Assembly: GCA_964622315.1 (NCBI GenBank)
Contig: CAZUOY010000003.1
Location: 1 to 64,000 of the forward strand
Reading direction: 5' to 3'
Source of the DNA: JAYFNU01 sp964622315
GTDB lineage: Bacteria; Bacillota; Clostridia; Oscillospirales; Ruminococcaceae
DNA: 64,000 nt
Below are positions 51,919-60,898 of this stretch, piece by piece. The notes beneath the pieces were generated by a model that saw nothing but the letters and a program-made list of their open reading frames with translations, did not search any database and was not told the origin of the DNA. The translations under genes and the position numbers were made by a program. Positions within the stretch are counted from its first letter, which is position 1. Every line of letters begins with the position of its first letter.

Positions 51919-52797
51919 CTAATCAATATCCACGGTTTTTGCAATATTAAGTATGTACTGACCGTATTCCGTCTTCTTTAGTTTTTCACCGAGCGCAATC
52001 AACTGCTGCTTATTTATGTATTTCTTTCGATAGGCTATCTCCTCAAGACAGGCGACGTAAAGACCCTGACGCTGTTGAACGGCGTCAACGAAATTCGCCG
52101 CTTCCAGCATTGCGCGGTGGTTGCCGGTGTCCAGCCACGCCATACCGCGTCCGAAAAGCTCAACCTTAAGCTCGCCGCGGCGCAGATACTCGTTATTGAC
52201 CGAGGTTATCTCTATCTCGCCGCGCTCGGACGGCTTTATATTTCTTGCGATATTCACAACGTCGTTGTCGTAGAAGTAAAGCCCGGGTACAGCGTAATTG
52301 GATTTTGGGTTCTCAGGCTTTTCCTCTATGGAAAGAACATTTCCGTCCTTGTCGAAATCAACCACGCCGAATTCCGTCGGGTCGCTTACGTGGTAGCCAA
52401 AGATGGTCGCGCCCTTCTCGCGGTCCGCGGCTCTTTTTAGTCTCTCTGAAAAGCCGTAGCCGTAAAAGATATTATCGCCGAGCACAAGGCATACGTTATC
52501 GCTGCCGATAAAGTCCGCGCCGACAATGAAGGCGTCCGCGAGTCCGCGGGGACTCTCTTGAACGGCGTAGCTGATTTCAAGCCCCAGCTCATCCCCGTCA
52601 CCAAAAAGATTCTCAAAGCCGCCGATATCGCGTGGGGTTGAGATAATAAGTATCTCGCGAATGCCCGCTAACATTAGCGTGGACATGGGGTAATAAATCA
52701 TCGGCTTATCGCAGACCGTCAGAAGCTGCTTGGAAACCGCGATAGTTGAGGGATAAAGCCGCGTTCCCGCGCCCCCCGCGAGGATTATTCCCTTCAT
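51919..52797 (-). CDS. rfbA: glucose-1-phosphate thymidylyltransferase
   Basis: RfbA (RmlA) couples glucose 1-phosphate and dTTP to dTDP-glucose. The 292-residue protein starts with MKGIILAGGAGTRLYPST, has KPMIYYPMSTLMLAGI near 30 and LGDNIFYG near 107, all diagnostic. Its ATG overlaps the glycosyltransferase stop by 4 bp. Confidence 0.97.
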   Translation of the reverse strand: MKGIILAGGAGTRLYPSTIAVSKQLLTVCDKPMIYYPMSTLMLAGIREILIISTPRDIGGFENLFGDGDELGLEISYAVQESPRGLADAFIVGADFIGSDNVCLVLGDNIFYGYGFSERLKRAADREKGATIFGYHVSDPTEFGVVDFDKDGNVLSIEEKPENPKSNYAVPGLYFYDNDVVNIARNIKPSERGEIEITSVNNEYLRRGELKVELFGRGMAWLDTGNHRAMLEAANFVDAVQQRQGLYVACLEEIAYRKKYINKQQLIALGEKLKKTEYGQYILNIAKTVDID

Positions 52798-53597
52798 TTT
52801 TTTAAGTCCTCCTTCGGAAAGTTCATTTTAAAGCCCCACTTGCCGAAATATTTAAACATGCTGATAACAAGTATAGCAAAATAAATTGGCTTATGGCTGC
52901 TTGAGCGCTCCCACGCGTGATACACGTAGGTGTATGGATAGTACACCGCTCGCGCGGTTTCTCTGGCGCGGCGGGTGATATCCATATCCTCAAAATACAT
53001 AAAGAAACGTGTGTCGAAGCCGCCTATCTTCTTAAATATCTCGGTTCGCATCAGGATAAAGCAACCTGTTGCGAACTCGATATCCGTGGGCTTTGTCAGG
53101 TCCTTATCAAGCATCTGATAATGCTCGACTACGGGCCTCAGCTTCTTCTTAAACATATGCCGACCGAAAAGGGCGAGAAAGACAGGGTTTAATTTGGGAA
53201 GCAGCTGGTCGGTGCCGTCGGGAAAACGAATCTGCGGCGTGGTTACGCCGACATCAGGGTTCTTCTCCATATAGCCGATAAGCTCCGAAAGCGCATCGCG
53301 GTCAAAAACAATATCGGGATTTACAATAGCGTGGTAGTCGCTTTCAAGGTAAGGCAAAACCGCGTTATGTCCGTAGCCGAAGCCTTTGTTTTTGTCATTC
53401 TCTATTGCAACGATTGAGGGAAATTCCGCCTTCAGCTTTTGCAGTCCGTCGTCCCTTGAGTCGTTGTCCACGACATAAACGGTAAGCTTAACACCTTTTG
53501 TATATTCAAAAAGTGTTCTTAATGCCTCGCGTATTTTATCCTCACAGCGGTAGTTTACTATGCAGACACTGAGCTTTTTCTCGTTCAAACAGCTCAC
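52794..53597 (-). CDS. family 2 glycosyltransferase, rhamnosyltransferase-like
   Basis: A 267-residue GT-A fold enzyme of the WbbL-like type: VCIVNYRCEDKIREAL near the start, VVDNDSRDDG near 44, then NPDIVFD near 93 for the metal-binding DxD-like position, and FDTRFFMYFEDMDITRRA near 195, typical of rhamnosyltransferases. The neighbouring rfb genes supply dTDP-rhamnose as a likely donor; the acceptor is unknown. It starts at a GTG overlapping the gatD stop (GTGA); a TTG at 53588 is also possible. Confidence 0.88.
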   Translation of the reverse strand: MSCLNEKKLSVCIVNYRCEDKIREALRTLFEYTKGVKLTVYVVDNDSRDDGLQKLKAEFPSIVAIENDKNKGFGYGHNAVLPYLESDYHAIVNPDIVFDRDALSELIGYMEKNPDVGVTTPQIRFPDGTDQLLPKLNPVFLALFGRHMFKKKLRPVVEHYQMLDKDLTKPTDIEFATGCFILMRTEIFKKIGGFDTRFFMYFEDMDITRRARETARAVYYPYTYVYHAWERSSSHKPIYFAILVISMFKYFGKWGFKMNFPKEDLKK

Positions 53598-54316
53598 CTC
53601 TTTTTCGCGGCGGCGCTAAGGGTGGAAAGCACGCTCTCATAGCCCGCGACGCAGTACTTATACCAGCTTTCATCGCAAGGAGCAAGCTCTTTTCCCGCCG
53701 CCTTTTCTGCGAAAACGTCAAGAAGCGCGGGGTTTCGCACAAGCAGCGGCCCGACAAGCTGAGTCATGAACATATTGTTTTTTCTTATGCCCTCATTCTT
53801 CGACTTTAATATTTCCTTCGAGGCAAACTCGATATCGAAAAGGCTGTCCTCGTCGGAATTGACGGTTATTGAGGTGTTAATCGCACCTATTACCTTTTTA
53901 TCGGTAAGGGGGCACGACGCGATATATTCCGAATATCTGCGTTTCGCGTCTATCTTTATATCAGCGTTAACCGTCTCGGTTCCGTGATAAACCTCGCCGT
54001 CAGCGGCGGTGACGGAACGCGCAAAAAGGCAGAGTGAATTGCCCGTGGCAAGCACAAGTCCGCCGCGCTCGGTATACTCGTCGATATAAGCCTTCTTATC
54101 GTAAAAATCATTCATAGCCGCGAGCATACGTCCCTCGGTGCCGGCGCCAACATAAAGAAGGTCTGTTTTCTTGAGGTTCGGCGTGTCTGCGTAGCCTATC
54201 GTTTCCACGTCGGCTTTAATCTTTGCGCTTTCAAGGCGCTTTACGAGCGCGTCTATGTTTGCGTACTCGCCGTAAAGTCCCATTAAATCCTTATAGAGAT
54301 AAACTATTCTTACCAT
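53594..54316 (-). CDS. GatD-like glutaminase-fold subunit lacking the catalytic residues
   Basis: A 240-residue protein with the layout of GatD, which in Gram-positives supplies ammonia to MurT for amidating lipid II D-glutamate. It starts IVYLYKDLMGLYGEYANI and has LLYVGAGTEGRML near 55. Where GatD has LAICGGYQ, this protein has LATGNSLC (about 89-96), so the nucleophile Cys is replaced by Gly92 (a Cys follows at 96). Where GatD has TYLHGPLL, it has TQLVGPLL (Val188), so the His is also lost. It should not hydrolyse glutamine in the usual way. Confidence 0.8.
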   Translation of the reverse strand: MVRIVYLYKDLMGLYGEYANIDALVKRLESAKIKADVETIGYADTPNLKKTDLLYVGAGTEGRMLAAMNDFYDKKAYIDEYTERGGLVLATGNSLCLFARSVTAADGEVYHGTETVNADIKIDAKRRYSEYIASCPLTDKKVIGAINTSITVNSDEDSLFDIEFASKEILKSKNEGIRKNNMFMTQLVGPLLVRNPALLDVFAEKAAGKELAPCDESWYKYCVAGYESVLSTLSAAAKKR

Positions 54317-54321
54317 ACGCC

Positions 54322-55638
54322 CTACCCCCGAAGCCTTCCTGTGAACTTGTTCACGTCGGTAAAACAGGTCATAACAAAAACGTCGCCCTGTGCCGTACCG
54401 TATAAAAGCTCCATCATTCTGTCAAGGTCGGGCTCCACCGAGATTACATCCTCGTCCACGCCGCTAAAAAGAAGCCGCGCCGCAAGGTCGTTCGCAAAGC
54501 CGCCGCTTAAGATAATATTTTTAATTCGCTTGTCGCAAAGCAGATTAAAGTCAATATCCCACAGCCACGACATATCGTTCGCAATATATTTGCGCGAGAG
54601 AAGGTCAACTATCAGCACGACGGTTATCTCGTCGCTGTCGGAGTTAATGACGGTGGAAAGCGAGCTGTCATAGGAGATAGAGTTTTCGTGCTTACTTAAA
54701 AGGAAAAGCCCTTTGTGATTGTTGACGGTGAACTCACGAATACGCTCGTTTGTAAGCTTGTAGCCCGAAAGCGCCGCCGCCGCGTCGGCGGCGGAAAGCC
54801 CGAACACCTCTGTCGCGACCGAGAAAGCCGCGGCAATGTTGTAGGCGAACACGTTATTTAATATCTGAGGCTTCACGGAATACTTTTTGTCTAAGATGAA
54901 TTCGCCGTCCTTTACACCCGTTACCGAGTGAAGCGAATCCTCGCGTTTAAAGCCGCACTTCTTACAGCGGTATGCGCCGAGATGGCTGAAAATTCGCCAT
55001 GAATAGCTCATTTCCGCGTTGCAGACGGGGCAGAACGCGCCGTCGTCGTAGGCGTGCTTTCTTACGGTGTTTTCCTTTATCGCGTCCGGCTCGACGCTAT
55101 AGTAGGCGACGTCTTGTCTGTTATATCCGAGCGAAGCGGAAACAGGGTCGTCGGCGTTTAAAAACAGCTTAGACTGGGCGGGAATACCCTTTTTCACCTC
55201 GCCCAAAACAAACTCGCTGTTTCCGTTGCGGGTCAGCTGGTCGCGGAAAAGGTTAGTCACCACGATATAGTTCGGCGCAAAGTGTTTGAAGGTGTACTGG
55301 CAGAAGCGCTCGTCGCTTTCAAGTATCGCAACGTCAGCTTGAACCTCGCCCTTAAGGTTACAGCCGCGAAGCAGCGCCGTTGTCACGCCTTCTATTTGGT
55401 TACTGCCCTCGCTGTTGCAGACAACGCGCTTTCCCGCCGCCTTCGCCTCGGCGCAAAGCATTTCGGTAAGCGAGGTCTTACCGTTAGAGCCTGTTACGGC
55501 TATGACGGTTTCGGGCAGCTTTATTTTTGAGAGAATATTTGGGCTTAGCTTAAGCGTAATAGCTCCGGGAAGGCTGCTTCCGCGACCGAGCTTTTCACCA
55601 ATAAAGCAAAGCACCTTGCAAATAAGAATACTAAGCAT
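54322..55638 (-). CDS. MurT-like Mur ligase, lipid II amidation partner
   Basis: A 438-residue Mur-ligase-fold protein: an N-terminal hydrophobic segment, the P-loop VIAVTGSNGKTSLTEML near 45, a C4 zinc ribbon (CPVC...CKKC, about 205-228) and the C-terminal MurT-type domain with NDMSWLWDIDFN near 335, where the family has its conserved WLWDxDF. The usual KNPAGFNQ motif is replaced by SKHENSISYD. It precedes the GatD-like gene by 5 bp. Together they look like a divergent MurT/GatD pair, first in an operon with rhamnose genes. Confidence 0.82.
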   Translation of the reverse strand: MLSILICKVLCFIGEKLGRGSSLPGAITLKLSPNILSKIKLPETVIAVTGSNGKTSLTEMLCAEAKAAGKRVVCNSEGSNQIEGVTTALLRGCNLKGEVQADVAILESDERFCQYTFKHFAPNYIVVTNLFRDQLTRNGNSEFVLGEVKKGIPAQSKLFLNADDPVSASLGYNRQDVAYYSVEPDAIKENTVRKHAYDDGAFCPVCNAEMSYSWRIFSHLGAYRCKKCGFKREDSLHSVTGVKDGEFILDKKYSVKPQILNNVFAYNIAAAFSVATEVFGLSAADAAAALSGYKLTNERIREFTVNNHKGLFLLSKHENSISYDSSLSTVINSDSDEITVVLIVDLLSRKYIANDMSWLWDIDFNLLCDKRIKNIILSGGFANDLAARLLFSGVDEDVISVEPDLDRMMELLYGTAQGDVFVMTCFTDVNKFTGRLRG

Positions 55639-55722
55639 ATTCGTCCTGCCGTTATGTTTCGATTAATATTAGCTTTCCTCGCGCTTGCGTTTATAAACGC
55701 GAACGATTAAAACGTAACTTAT

Positions 55723-55751
55723 ATTTTAACAGATTTATATACTCATTACAA
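55723..55751 (-). promoter_or_regulatory. promoter of the murT-rfbB operon
   Basis: Minus strand TTGTAA (55746-55751), a 17-bp spacer and TAAAAT (55723-55728). Confidence 0.5.
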
Positions 55752-55764
55752 TTGCATTTTTCTG

Positions 55765-55794
55765 TTGTCATTTTTATACCCGTCATAGTATAAT
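55765..55794 (+). promoter_or_regulatory. cca promoter
   Basis: TTGTCA (55765-55770), an 18-bp spacer and TATAAT (55789-55794), 40 bp before the cca GTG. It is divergent from the murT promoter. Confidence 0.65.
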
Positions 55795-55834
55795 ATTTGC
55801 ATATATTTGCAATTTTTTGAAAGGAGGGGCGTGA

Positions 55835-57163
55835 GTGAACCTGCCGAAAAGCATAAAAACAGCTCTTAAAATGCTCTTTGACGCTGGCTATAAGGCGTAC
55901 GTGGTCGGCGGAGCGGTACGCGACGAGCTTATGAAGCGAAGACCGAAGGATTACGATATCTGCACAAGCGCCCGTCCTGAGGAGACAAAGCGCGTTTTTT
56001 CTAAGTATAAGCTGATTCCGAAGGGCGAAAAGTTCGGCACGGTTTGTGTCGTTATCGGAAGAACACCCGTAGAGATAACCACCTTTCGGCGCGACGGCAG
56101 ATATAGCGACAAGCGCCACCCGACAGGGGTTGAGTTTTCAAACGAGCTTGAAGACGACCTTTCAAGAAGGGATTTTACCGTAAACGCCCTTGCTTACAGC
56201 GAGGACGAGGGGATAATCGACCTTTATTCGGGAAAAGCCGACATAGAAAACGGAATTATTAGAACGGTGGGCGACCCGCGCGCGCGGTTTTCAGAGGACG
56301 CGCTTCGCATAATGCGGGCGCTGAGGTTTGCCGCAACGCTGGGCTTTGAAATGCACGAGGAAACCGCACGCGCGGCTAAGGAGCTTGCGCCGACGCTCAA
56401 TAGCATCTCCGCCGAGCGTGTGCGCGACGAGCTGTTAAAATTCATTATGGCGGACCGAGCGGGTGATTACCTTTTAAAGTATAAAGAGATAATTTTTTCC
56501 GTAATTCCGCCGCTTTCGGAGTGCGACGGCTTTCTTCAGCACAGCCCCTACCACTGCCACGACGTTTTGGGGCATATCGCCGCGACGGTTAATTTCATTG
56601 AGAAGAAGCCTGTGCTTCGTATGACAGCGCTGCTTCACGACATAGCGAAGCCCGCGTGCTTCACTATGGACGGCGAGCGCGGGCGTTTTTTCGGGCATAT
56701 GCAGGCGAGCGCGACAACGGCGCGAAAGATACTTGAGGGGCTTAAATTTCCGTCGAAATTCACCGACACCGTCTGTCTTCTTATTGAGTACCACGACAAG
56801 CCCTATTCCCCCACGCCCGAGGACGCGCGTCGCTGGCTTAACCGTTTGGGCGCGGAGAACACCTATTTGGTTATACGCCATAAAACGGCTGACTGTCTCG
56901 CGCACGACAGGTCGTACAGGCGACACCTTATTAAAATACGCGAGTTTAAGCGGGAGGTAGACCTCGCCTTAAAGCGCGGCGACTGCTACTGCCTCTCCCG
57001 CCTTGCCGTGAACGGGCGGGATATCAACCGCGCGCTCGGCATTCAAAGCGGCGAGGAGACGGGCGAGACGCTTGAGTACCTGCTTCAAGAGGTGATTGAG
57101 GGGCGCGCCGAAAACGAGAGAGACAAGCTGATTTCACTTGCTAAACAACACGCCGAGGTGTAG
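55835..57163 (+). CDS. cca: CCA tRNA nucleotidyltransferase with HD domain
   Basis: Adds or repairs the CCA end of tRNAs. The 442-residue protein has the class II nucleotidyltransferase motif AYVVGGAVRDELM with DYDICTSA (catalytic Asp pair), the RRDFTVNAL motif near 110, RFSEDALRIMRALRFA near 150 and a central HD domain (LLHDIAKP near 268). It starts at a GTG with AAGGAGG upstream. It is monocistronic, with a long hairpin downstream. Confidence 0.95.
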   Translation: MNLPKSIKTALKMLFDAGYKAYVVGGAVRDELMKRRPKDYDICTSARPEETKRVFSKYKLIPKGEKFGTVCVVIGRTPVEITTFRRDGRYSDKRHPTGVEFSNELEDDLSRRDFTVNALAYSEDEGIIDLYSGKADIENGIIRTVGDPRARFSEDALRIMRALRFAATLGFEMHEETARAAKELAPTLNSISAERVRDELLKFIMADRAGDYLLKYKEIIFSVIPPLSECDGFLQHSPYHCHDVLGHIAATVNFIEKKPVLRMTALLHDIAKPACFTMDGERGRFFGHMQASATTARKILEGLKFPSKFTDTVCLLIEYHDKPYSPTPEDARRWLNRLGAENTYLVIRHKTADCLAHDRSYRRHLIKIREFKREVDLALKRGDCYCLSRLAVNGRDINRALGIQSGEETGETLEYLLQEVIEGRAENERDKLISLAKQHAEV

Positions 57164-57186
57164 AAAAAGCGACTTAAATGAAAAAA

Positions 57187-57215
57187 TTGACAACGCTGTA
57201 AATATGTGTTAGTGT
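57187..57215 (+). promoter_or_regulatory. weak promoter-like site after cca
   Basis: TTGACA (57187-57192), a 17-bp spacer and TAGTGT (57210-57215). No reading frame or RNA motif follows before the hairpin at 57284, so its purpose, if any, is unclear. Confidence 0.25.
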
Positions 57216-57283
57216 TTTTTTCGTAAAGGGGTGAGGATATAAAATCCTATATAGGTTAAGCTGACTGTTTTCCCTCGTTAACC

Positions 57284-57326
57284 CGCGCGTATTTTTCTTA
57301 CTTAAGAAAAATACGCGCGTTAATTT
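57284..57326 (+). terminator. long hairpin terminator between cca and the membrane-protein genes
   Basis: CGCGCGTATTTTTCTTA and TAAGAAAAATACGCGCG form a near-perfect 17-bp palindrome followed by TTAATTTTT. It separates cca from the promoter at 57330. Confidence 0.8.
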
Positions 57327-57329
57327 TTA

Positions 57330-57358
57330 TTTACATAGAAAGCGCTTCGTGATATTAT
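57330..57358 (+). promoter_or_regulatory. promoter of the three membrane-protein genes
   Basis: TTTACA (57330-57335), a 17-bp spacer and TATTAT (57353-57358), 40 bp before the start codon at 57398. Confidence 0.55.
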
Positions 57359-57397
57359 AAAACAATATGGAAGACTATGCGCAAAGGAGGAAAAGCC

Positions 57398-59131
57398 ATG
57401 GCGAAAAGCTGTAAAACACAAACGGCGGAGTTCTACTGCCCTAAAAACGTCGTGTGGCATATCCTTACCTCCTGCGCCACCTATAAAGAGTGGTACGGCT
57501 ATCCCGAGCCGCTCGACCTCATTGAGACGGTGCCCGAGTTTTCACTCGGAGCGCGGCTTATTTTTAAGGACGACGCGCGCACCCACGTTGTGACCGAGTT
57601 TGACCTCAACAGCCGCCTTGCCATTAGCACCGCGAACGAAACGAACGAGTTTACCATAACCGAAACGGGCTATGGCTGTAAGGTTATGCTGGTTTCAACA
57701 CTTACCGTTTCGGGGGCAAGCTTTAACGGAACCGAAAGCGCGCACGAAAGCGCGAACCGTGAGGTGCTTTCCAAGCTGAAATCGGTTGCCTACCGTTACG
57801 AGGAAACCCTTCCCGACGCGCCGACGGCGAGCGGGGAGAGCAAAAAGAAGCGCACGGCGAAGAACGCGCTTTCGTCAATCCTTCAAGGCTATAAATCTCC
57901 CGTTAAAAACCGCGAGGTTGACCGCGAGACGGCGGAGCTTGCGGTAAGCTACGGAAGCACCGAGCAGGAGGTTCGCTTCTCCGCGCGCTCCTGCATAATA
58001 GCGGTGTTGCTTTTTGCGTTTATGACGCTGGTGCTGTCAATTTCCTTCAGATTTGAAAGAAGCGACATTGTTCCCTCCTCAGGGCTTTCGGTCATGGAGA
58101 GCGAGTTTGTTAACGCCGAAAACGCCGCGAGCATATATATCGGTCAGGGCAAGAACGAGCTTGAGCTTATGATTAGCTGTACGGGGCGACGCCTTTCTCC
58201 GGACGAGTATTGCTATGAATCGCTTGAAAAGGACGAGAACGGCGAGCCTGTTTGCAGGATATATGTTATATATGACGCATACGCAAGGGTACGCCGATTC
58301 GGCTACGTAAATTACCTTTACAGCAAGCAAAACGTTGACTGCGAAATCGCGCGGTATAACCGACTGTTATATCCCGGTATGAACGCGCTTGAGGTGCAAG
58401 AGACTATCGGCGAGCCGTGTTCGGCGTTCTTTGTGGATAAAAGCGGTCTTACTACCGTCTATTTCGGCGCATTTAATACGTCAAAGAGCGTGTTTTCAAC
58501 CGAACAGAAAAGCGAGCTTGTTATTAAGCTCAACACAAGCTCCAAACAGGTGGACGCTCAGTTCTATTACCCCTACGACAGCGGAAATCCTCTTGCCGTG
58601 TCCGAGCTTACCAAGCGCCTTCGCCGTCAGTATAGCAACTACTCGCTGTTCTTGGCGGACAAGCTGTCCTTTGAACGAACCTTCTTGGTTTTCGATAAAA
58701 CCTATGAGGAGGTCGGCATTGTACTCGACACTAAGGATGAGGAAACCGTAAGCAGTGACAAGGGCGAAATGCACATTTACAACAAGTATGTGCTTATTGA
58801 CGGCGTTCAGAACGACCGCTACAGATACACGATTAACTATTTTTACGACAACGTCGCCGAGGAGGTCTGCTTCGAGAACCTTATCCTTCAGCAAAAGGAG
58901 GATATGCTCGCTATGTTCACCGATTACGGCTTGAGAGTGGGCATGACTCAAAGGGAGGTGCTTGCGGCTATTGGCGAGCTTCCGAGCGCTGTCGCGGTCA
59001 ATTACGACAACATAACCCTTTGCTACGGGAAGAAGATTGCCTCGCTTACACGGCTTACGTCAAATTATGAGTTGGTTTTGGTGTTTGACGCAAAGACCGA
59101 TTCTCTTAGCGATATAAACGTAAACTATTGA
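57398..59131 (+). CDS. SRPBCC-like plus TM plus BamE-like repeat protein 1
   Basis: A 577-residue protein from the ATG at 57398, with AGGAGG 8 bp upstream. Residues 5-140 look like an SRPBCC/START-type domain (FYCPKNVVWHILTS). A linker leads to one transmembrane helix near 205-225 (IIAVLLFAFMTLVLSIS). The outer part has BamE/SmpA-like units, LYPGMNALEVQETIGEPC near 328 and LRVGMTQREVLAAIGELP near 510, each followed by a Y-F-G or C-Y-G strand. The topology suggests a cytoplasmic ligand domain and an extracytoplasmic region. Function unknown; paralogous to the next gene. Confidence 0.7.
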   Translation: MAKSCKTQTAEFYCPKNVVWHILTSCATYKEWYGYPEPLDLIETVPEFSLGARLIFKDDARTHVVTEFDLNSRLAISTANETNEFTITETGYGCKVMLVSTLTVSGASFNGTESAHESANREVLSKLKSVAYRYEETLPDAPTASGESKKKRTAKNALSSILQGYKSPVKNREVDRETAELAVSYGSTEQEVRFSARSCIIAVLLFAFMTLVLSISFRFERSDIVPSSGLSVMESEFVNAENAASIYIGQGKNELELMISCTGRRLSPDEYCYESLEKDENGEPVCRIYVIYDAYARVRRFGYVNYLYSKQNVDCEIARYNRLLYPGMNALEVQETIGEPCSAFFVDKSGLTTVYFGAFNTSKSVFSTEQKSELVIKLNTSSKQVDAQFYYPYDSGNPLAVSELTKRLRRQYSNYSLFLADKLSFERTFLVFDKTYEEVGIVLDTKDEETVSSDKGEMHIYNKYVLIDGVQNDRYRYTINYFYDNVAEEVCFENLILQQKEDMLAMFTDYGLRVGMTQREVLAAIGELPSAVAVNYDNITLCYGKKIASLTRLTSNYELVLVFDAKTDSLSDINVNY

Positions 59132-59145
59132 ATGAAGGAAGAATA

Positions 59146-60891
59146 ATGTCTGACGGAAGAGTTTTTACAAAATCAAATATAAAGATTAACGCGCCGCGTA
59201 AGACTGTCTGGCGTTATCTTCTAAACGACCTCACACTTGAAAAGGCGCTGGGCTTTCCTGTTGAGATTATCCGTGACACCGAGGACTCGCGTTTTATAAG
59301 GCGAGTTGCATTTAAAGGCGTGAGCTTTTATGTTCGTTACGAGGAGAACGCCGCGCATCTTTCGGGCGGCGGAAGCTACATAGATATCATACTTAACGAC
59401 GCGGGCGAGTCAACAGGCGTTGAGCTGTCCGTTATAGGCGGCGGCGAGGGCGGCTTTTCTTCCAAGCACGAGGCTGTGGACGGCTTTTTGGGCAGACTAA
59501 AGGCGGAGGTTGAGGGCGTTAAGTTCGTGCCGACGGCAAGCTATGCTCTACCGCAGGAAGAAGCAGTTCAATATGGGCTTGAAAACGAAGCAGAAAGCGC
59601 AAGCACCCTTCACGAGCAAGCTGTGAACGCTGACGAAACGCAGGCGAACGAGAAGAAACGAAGTGGCAAGGAGTCGCCGTTTTTAACAAATATTATTTGT
59701 GTCGTGGTTTCACTGCTTCTCGTGGCTACGGCTGGTTACCTCGGTTGGAGGTATCTGCTTCCTAAGGTATATGACGGTGAGCAAGCGGACCTTTCGGCAT
59801 ATTCAAACGAGGTGACCTACGAAAACGCTTTGAAGCTGGAGCTGGGTTTCAGTCAAAGCGAGGTTGAAAACATCTTCGGAATTACGGGTGAGGAAGTAAA
59901 CGGAAAGATTCTATACTGTTCCGCCGAACTCTCTGACGGAACTCCCGCAAGACAGGTTTTAATCGGCTACGAAAAGCATATAATAAACTCGATGACCTAT
60001 CTCGATATCGCGAGCGCCCGCACCTTTCTTAAAGAGGATTTCACCTTAAAGGGCGTATATCCCACCGAGATATCGGTTAAAGGAGTTGCCGACGCGGCGG
60101 CGCTTCCCGTTTCAATGTACAGGTTATATTACGACGCAAACGGCGAACGAATAGCCGAGGTGAATTTCGGATACTGCGACCCTTACGCTAATTTCAGCGG
60201 GTCGTGGCGCGGTCAGTTTGCGGTGACGCTAAACGCCGACACCGCCAAGGTTTCCTCCAAGAGCTGGGTGGTTTACGGCGCGGGCGACGGTCTAACGGTT
60301 TCGTCTCTTGAGGGCACCGCGCTTTCTAAACAGTACAGTAGCTATGATGATTACCTCAATGATAAATTCACCTTCGACAGAATGATGATTATGAAGTCGA
60401 AGTACACTAAGGGCGACGTAAAGAACCTTTTTGGAGCAGAACCCGTTGTTTATTACGACGGAAGCGAAACTACCGGCACAATTCTTTACGGGATTTCCTC
60501 AAGCGAGCTTATCGCGAACACGCAGACGCCTGTTTGGAGAATGTCCTTCGGGTACGATACGAAAGGGCATTTCAGAATGTGCTCTTTTACAAATATGCGG
60601 TTTATAAATATGCGCGGGCTTCTTGACGGCACCGCCTACGAGACGGTCTCTAAGGGAATGTCCTATTTAGAGGTAAGGAAGCTTGTGGGGCTTATGCCCA
60701 CGGCAATTTACTTTGACGAAAGCTGTTACACCGTTTGCTTCGGTCGGCTCATTGACGAAAGCGGCGCGGACGACCAGTTTGAGCTGGTGGTAAGAATGAG
60801 CGTAGCGGACGACACTGTGCAAGCGGTATTCAACAATGTCGCAAGAGGCGAGGCTATAGACGCAAAGGGCGAAGCAGAAGGGGAGGCATAA
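59146..60891 (+). CDS. SRPBCC-like plus TM plus BamE-like repeat protein 2
   Basis: A 581-residue paralogue of the previous gene. The N-terminal domain begins SNIKINAPRKTVWRYLL; the transmembrane helix lies near 180-203 (IICVVVSLLLVATAGYLG). The outer part has three BamE-like units: LELGFSQSEVENIFGITG, SKYTKGDVKNLFGAEP and VSKGMSYLEVRKLVGLMP. I use the ATG at 59146, with GAAGGAAG 6 bp upstream; an ATG at 59128 overlaps the previous stop. It lies in one operon with its neighbours. Confidence 0.7.
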   Translation: MSDGRVFTKSNIKINAPRKTVWRYLLNDLTLEKALGFPVEIIRDTEDSRFIRRVAFKGVSFYVRYEENAAHLSGGGSYIDIILNDAGESTGVELSVIGGGEGGFSSKHEAVDGFLGRLKAEVEGVKFVPTASYALPQEEAVQYGLENEAESASTLHEQAVNADETQANEKKRSGKESPFLTNIICVVVSLLLVATAGYLGWRYLLPKVYDGEQADLSAYSNEVTYENALKLELGFSQSEVENIFGITGEEVNGKILYCSAELSDGTPARQVLIGYEKHIINSMTYLDIASARTFLKEDFTLKGVYPTEISVKGVADAAALPVSMYRLYYDANGERIAEVNFGYCDPYANFSGSWRGQFAVTLNADTAKVSSKSWVVYGAGDGLTVSSLEGTALSKQYSSYDDYLNDKFTFDRMMIMKSKYTKGDVKNLFGAEPVVYYDGSETTGTILYGISSSELIANTQTPVWRMSFGYDTKGHFRMCSFTNMRFINMRGLLDGTAYETVSKGMSYLEVRKLVGLMPTAIYFDESCYTVCFGRLIDESGADDQFELVVRMSVADDTVQAVFNNVARGEAIDAKGEAEGEA

Positions 60892-60898
60892 ACAAGAG

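Noticed and set aside
53594..54316. Calling this subunit a normal GatD
   Set aside because: Both the Cys and His positions of the glutaminase site are changed.
57284..57319. Long palindrome as an attachment site or operator
   Set aside because: Its place after cca and the following TTAATTTTT fit an intrinsic terminator.
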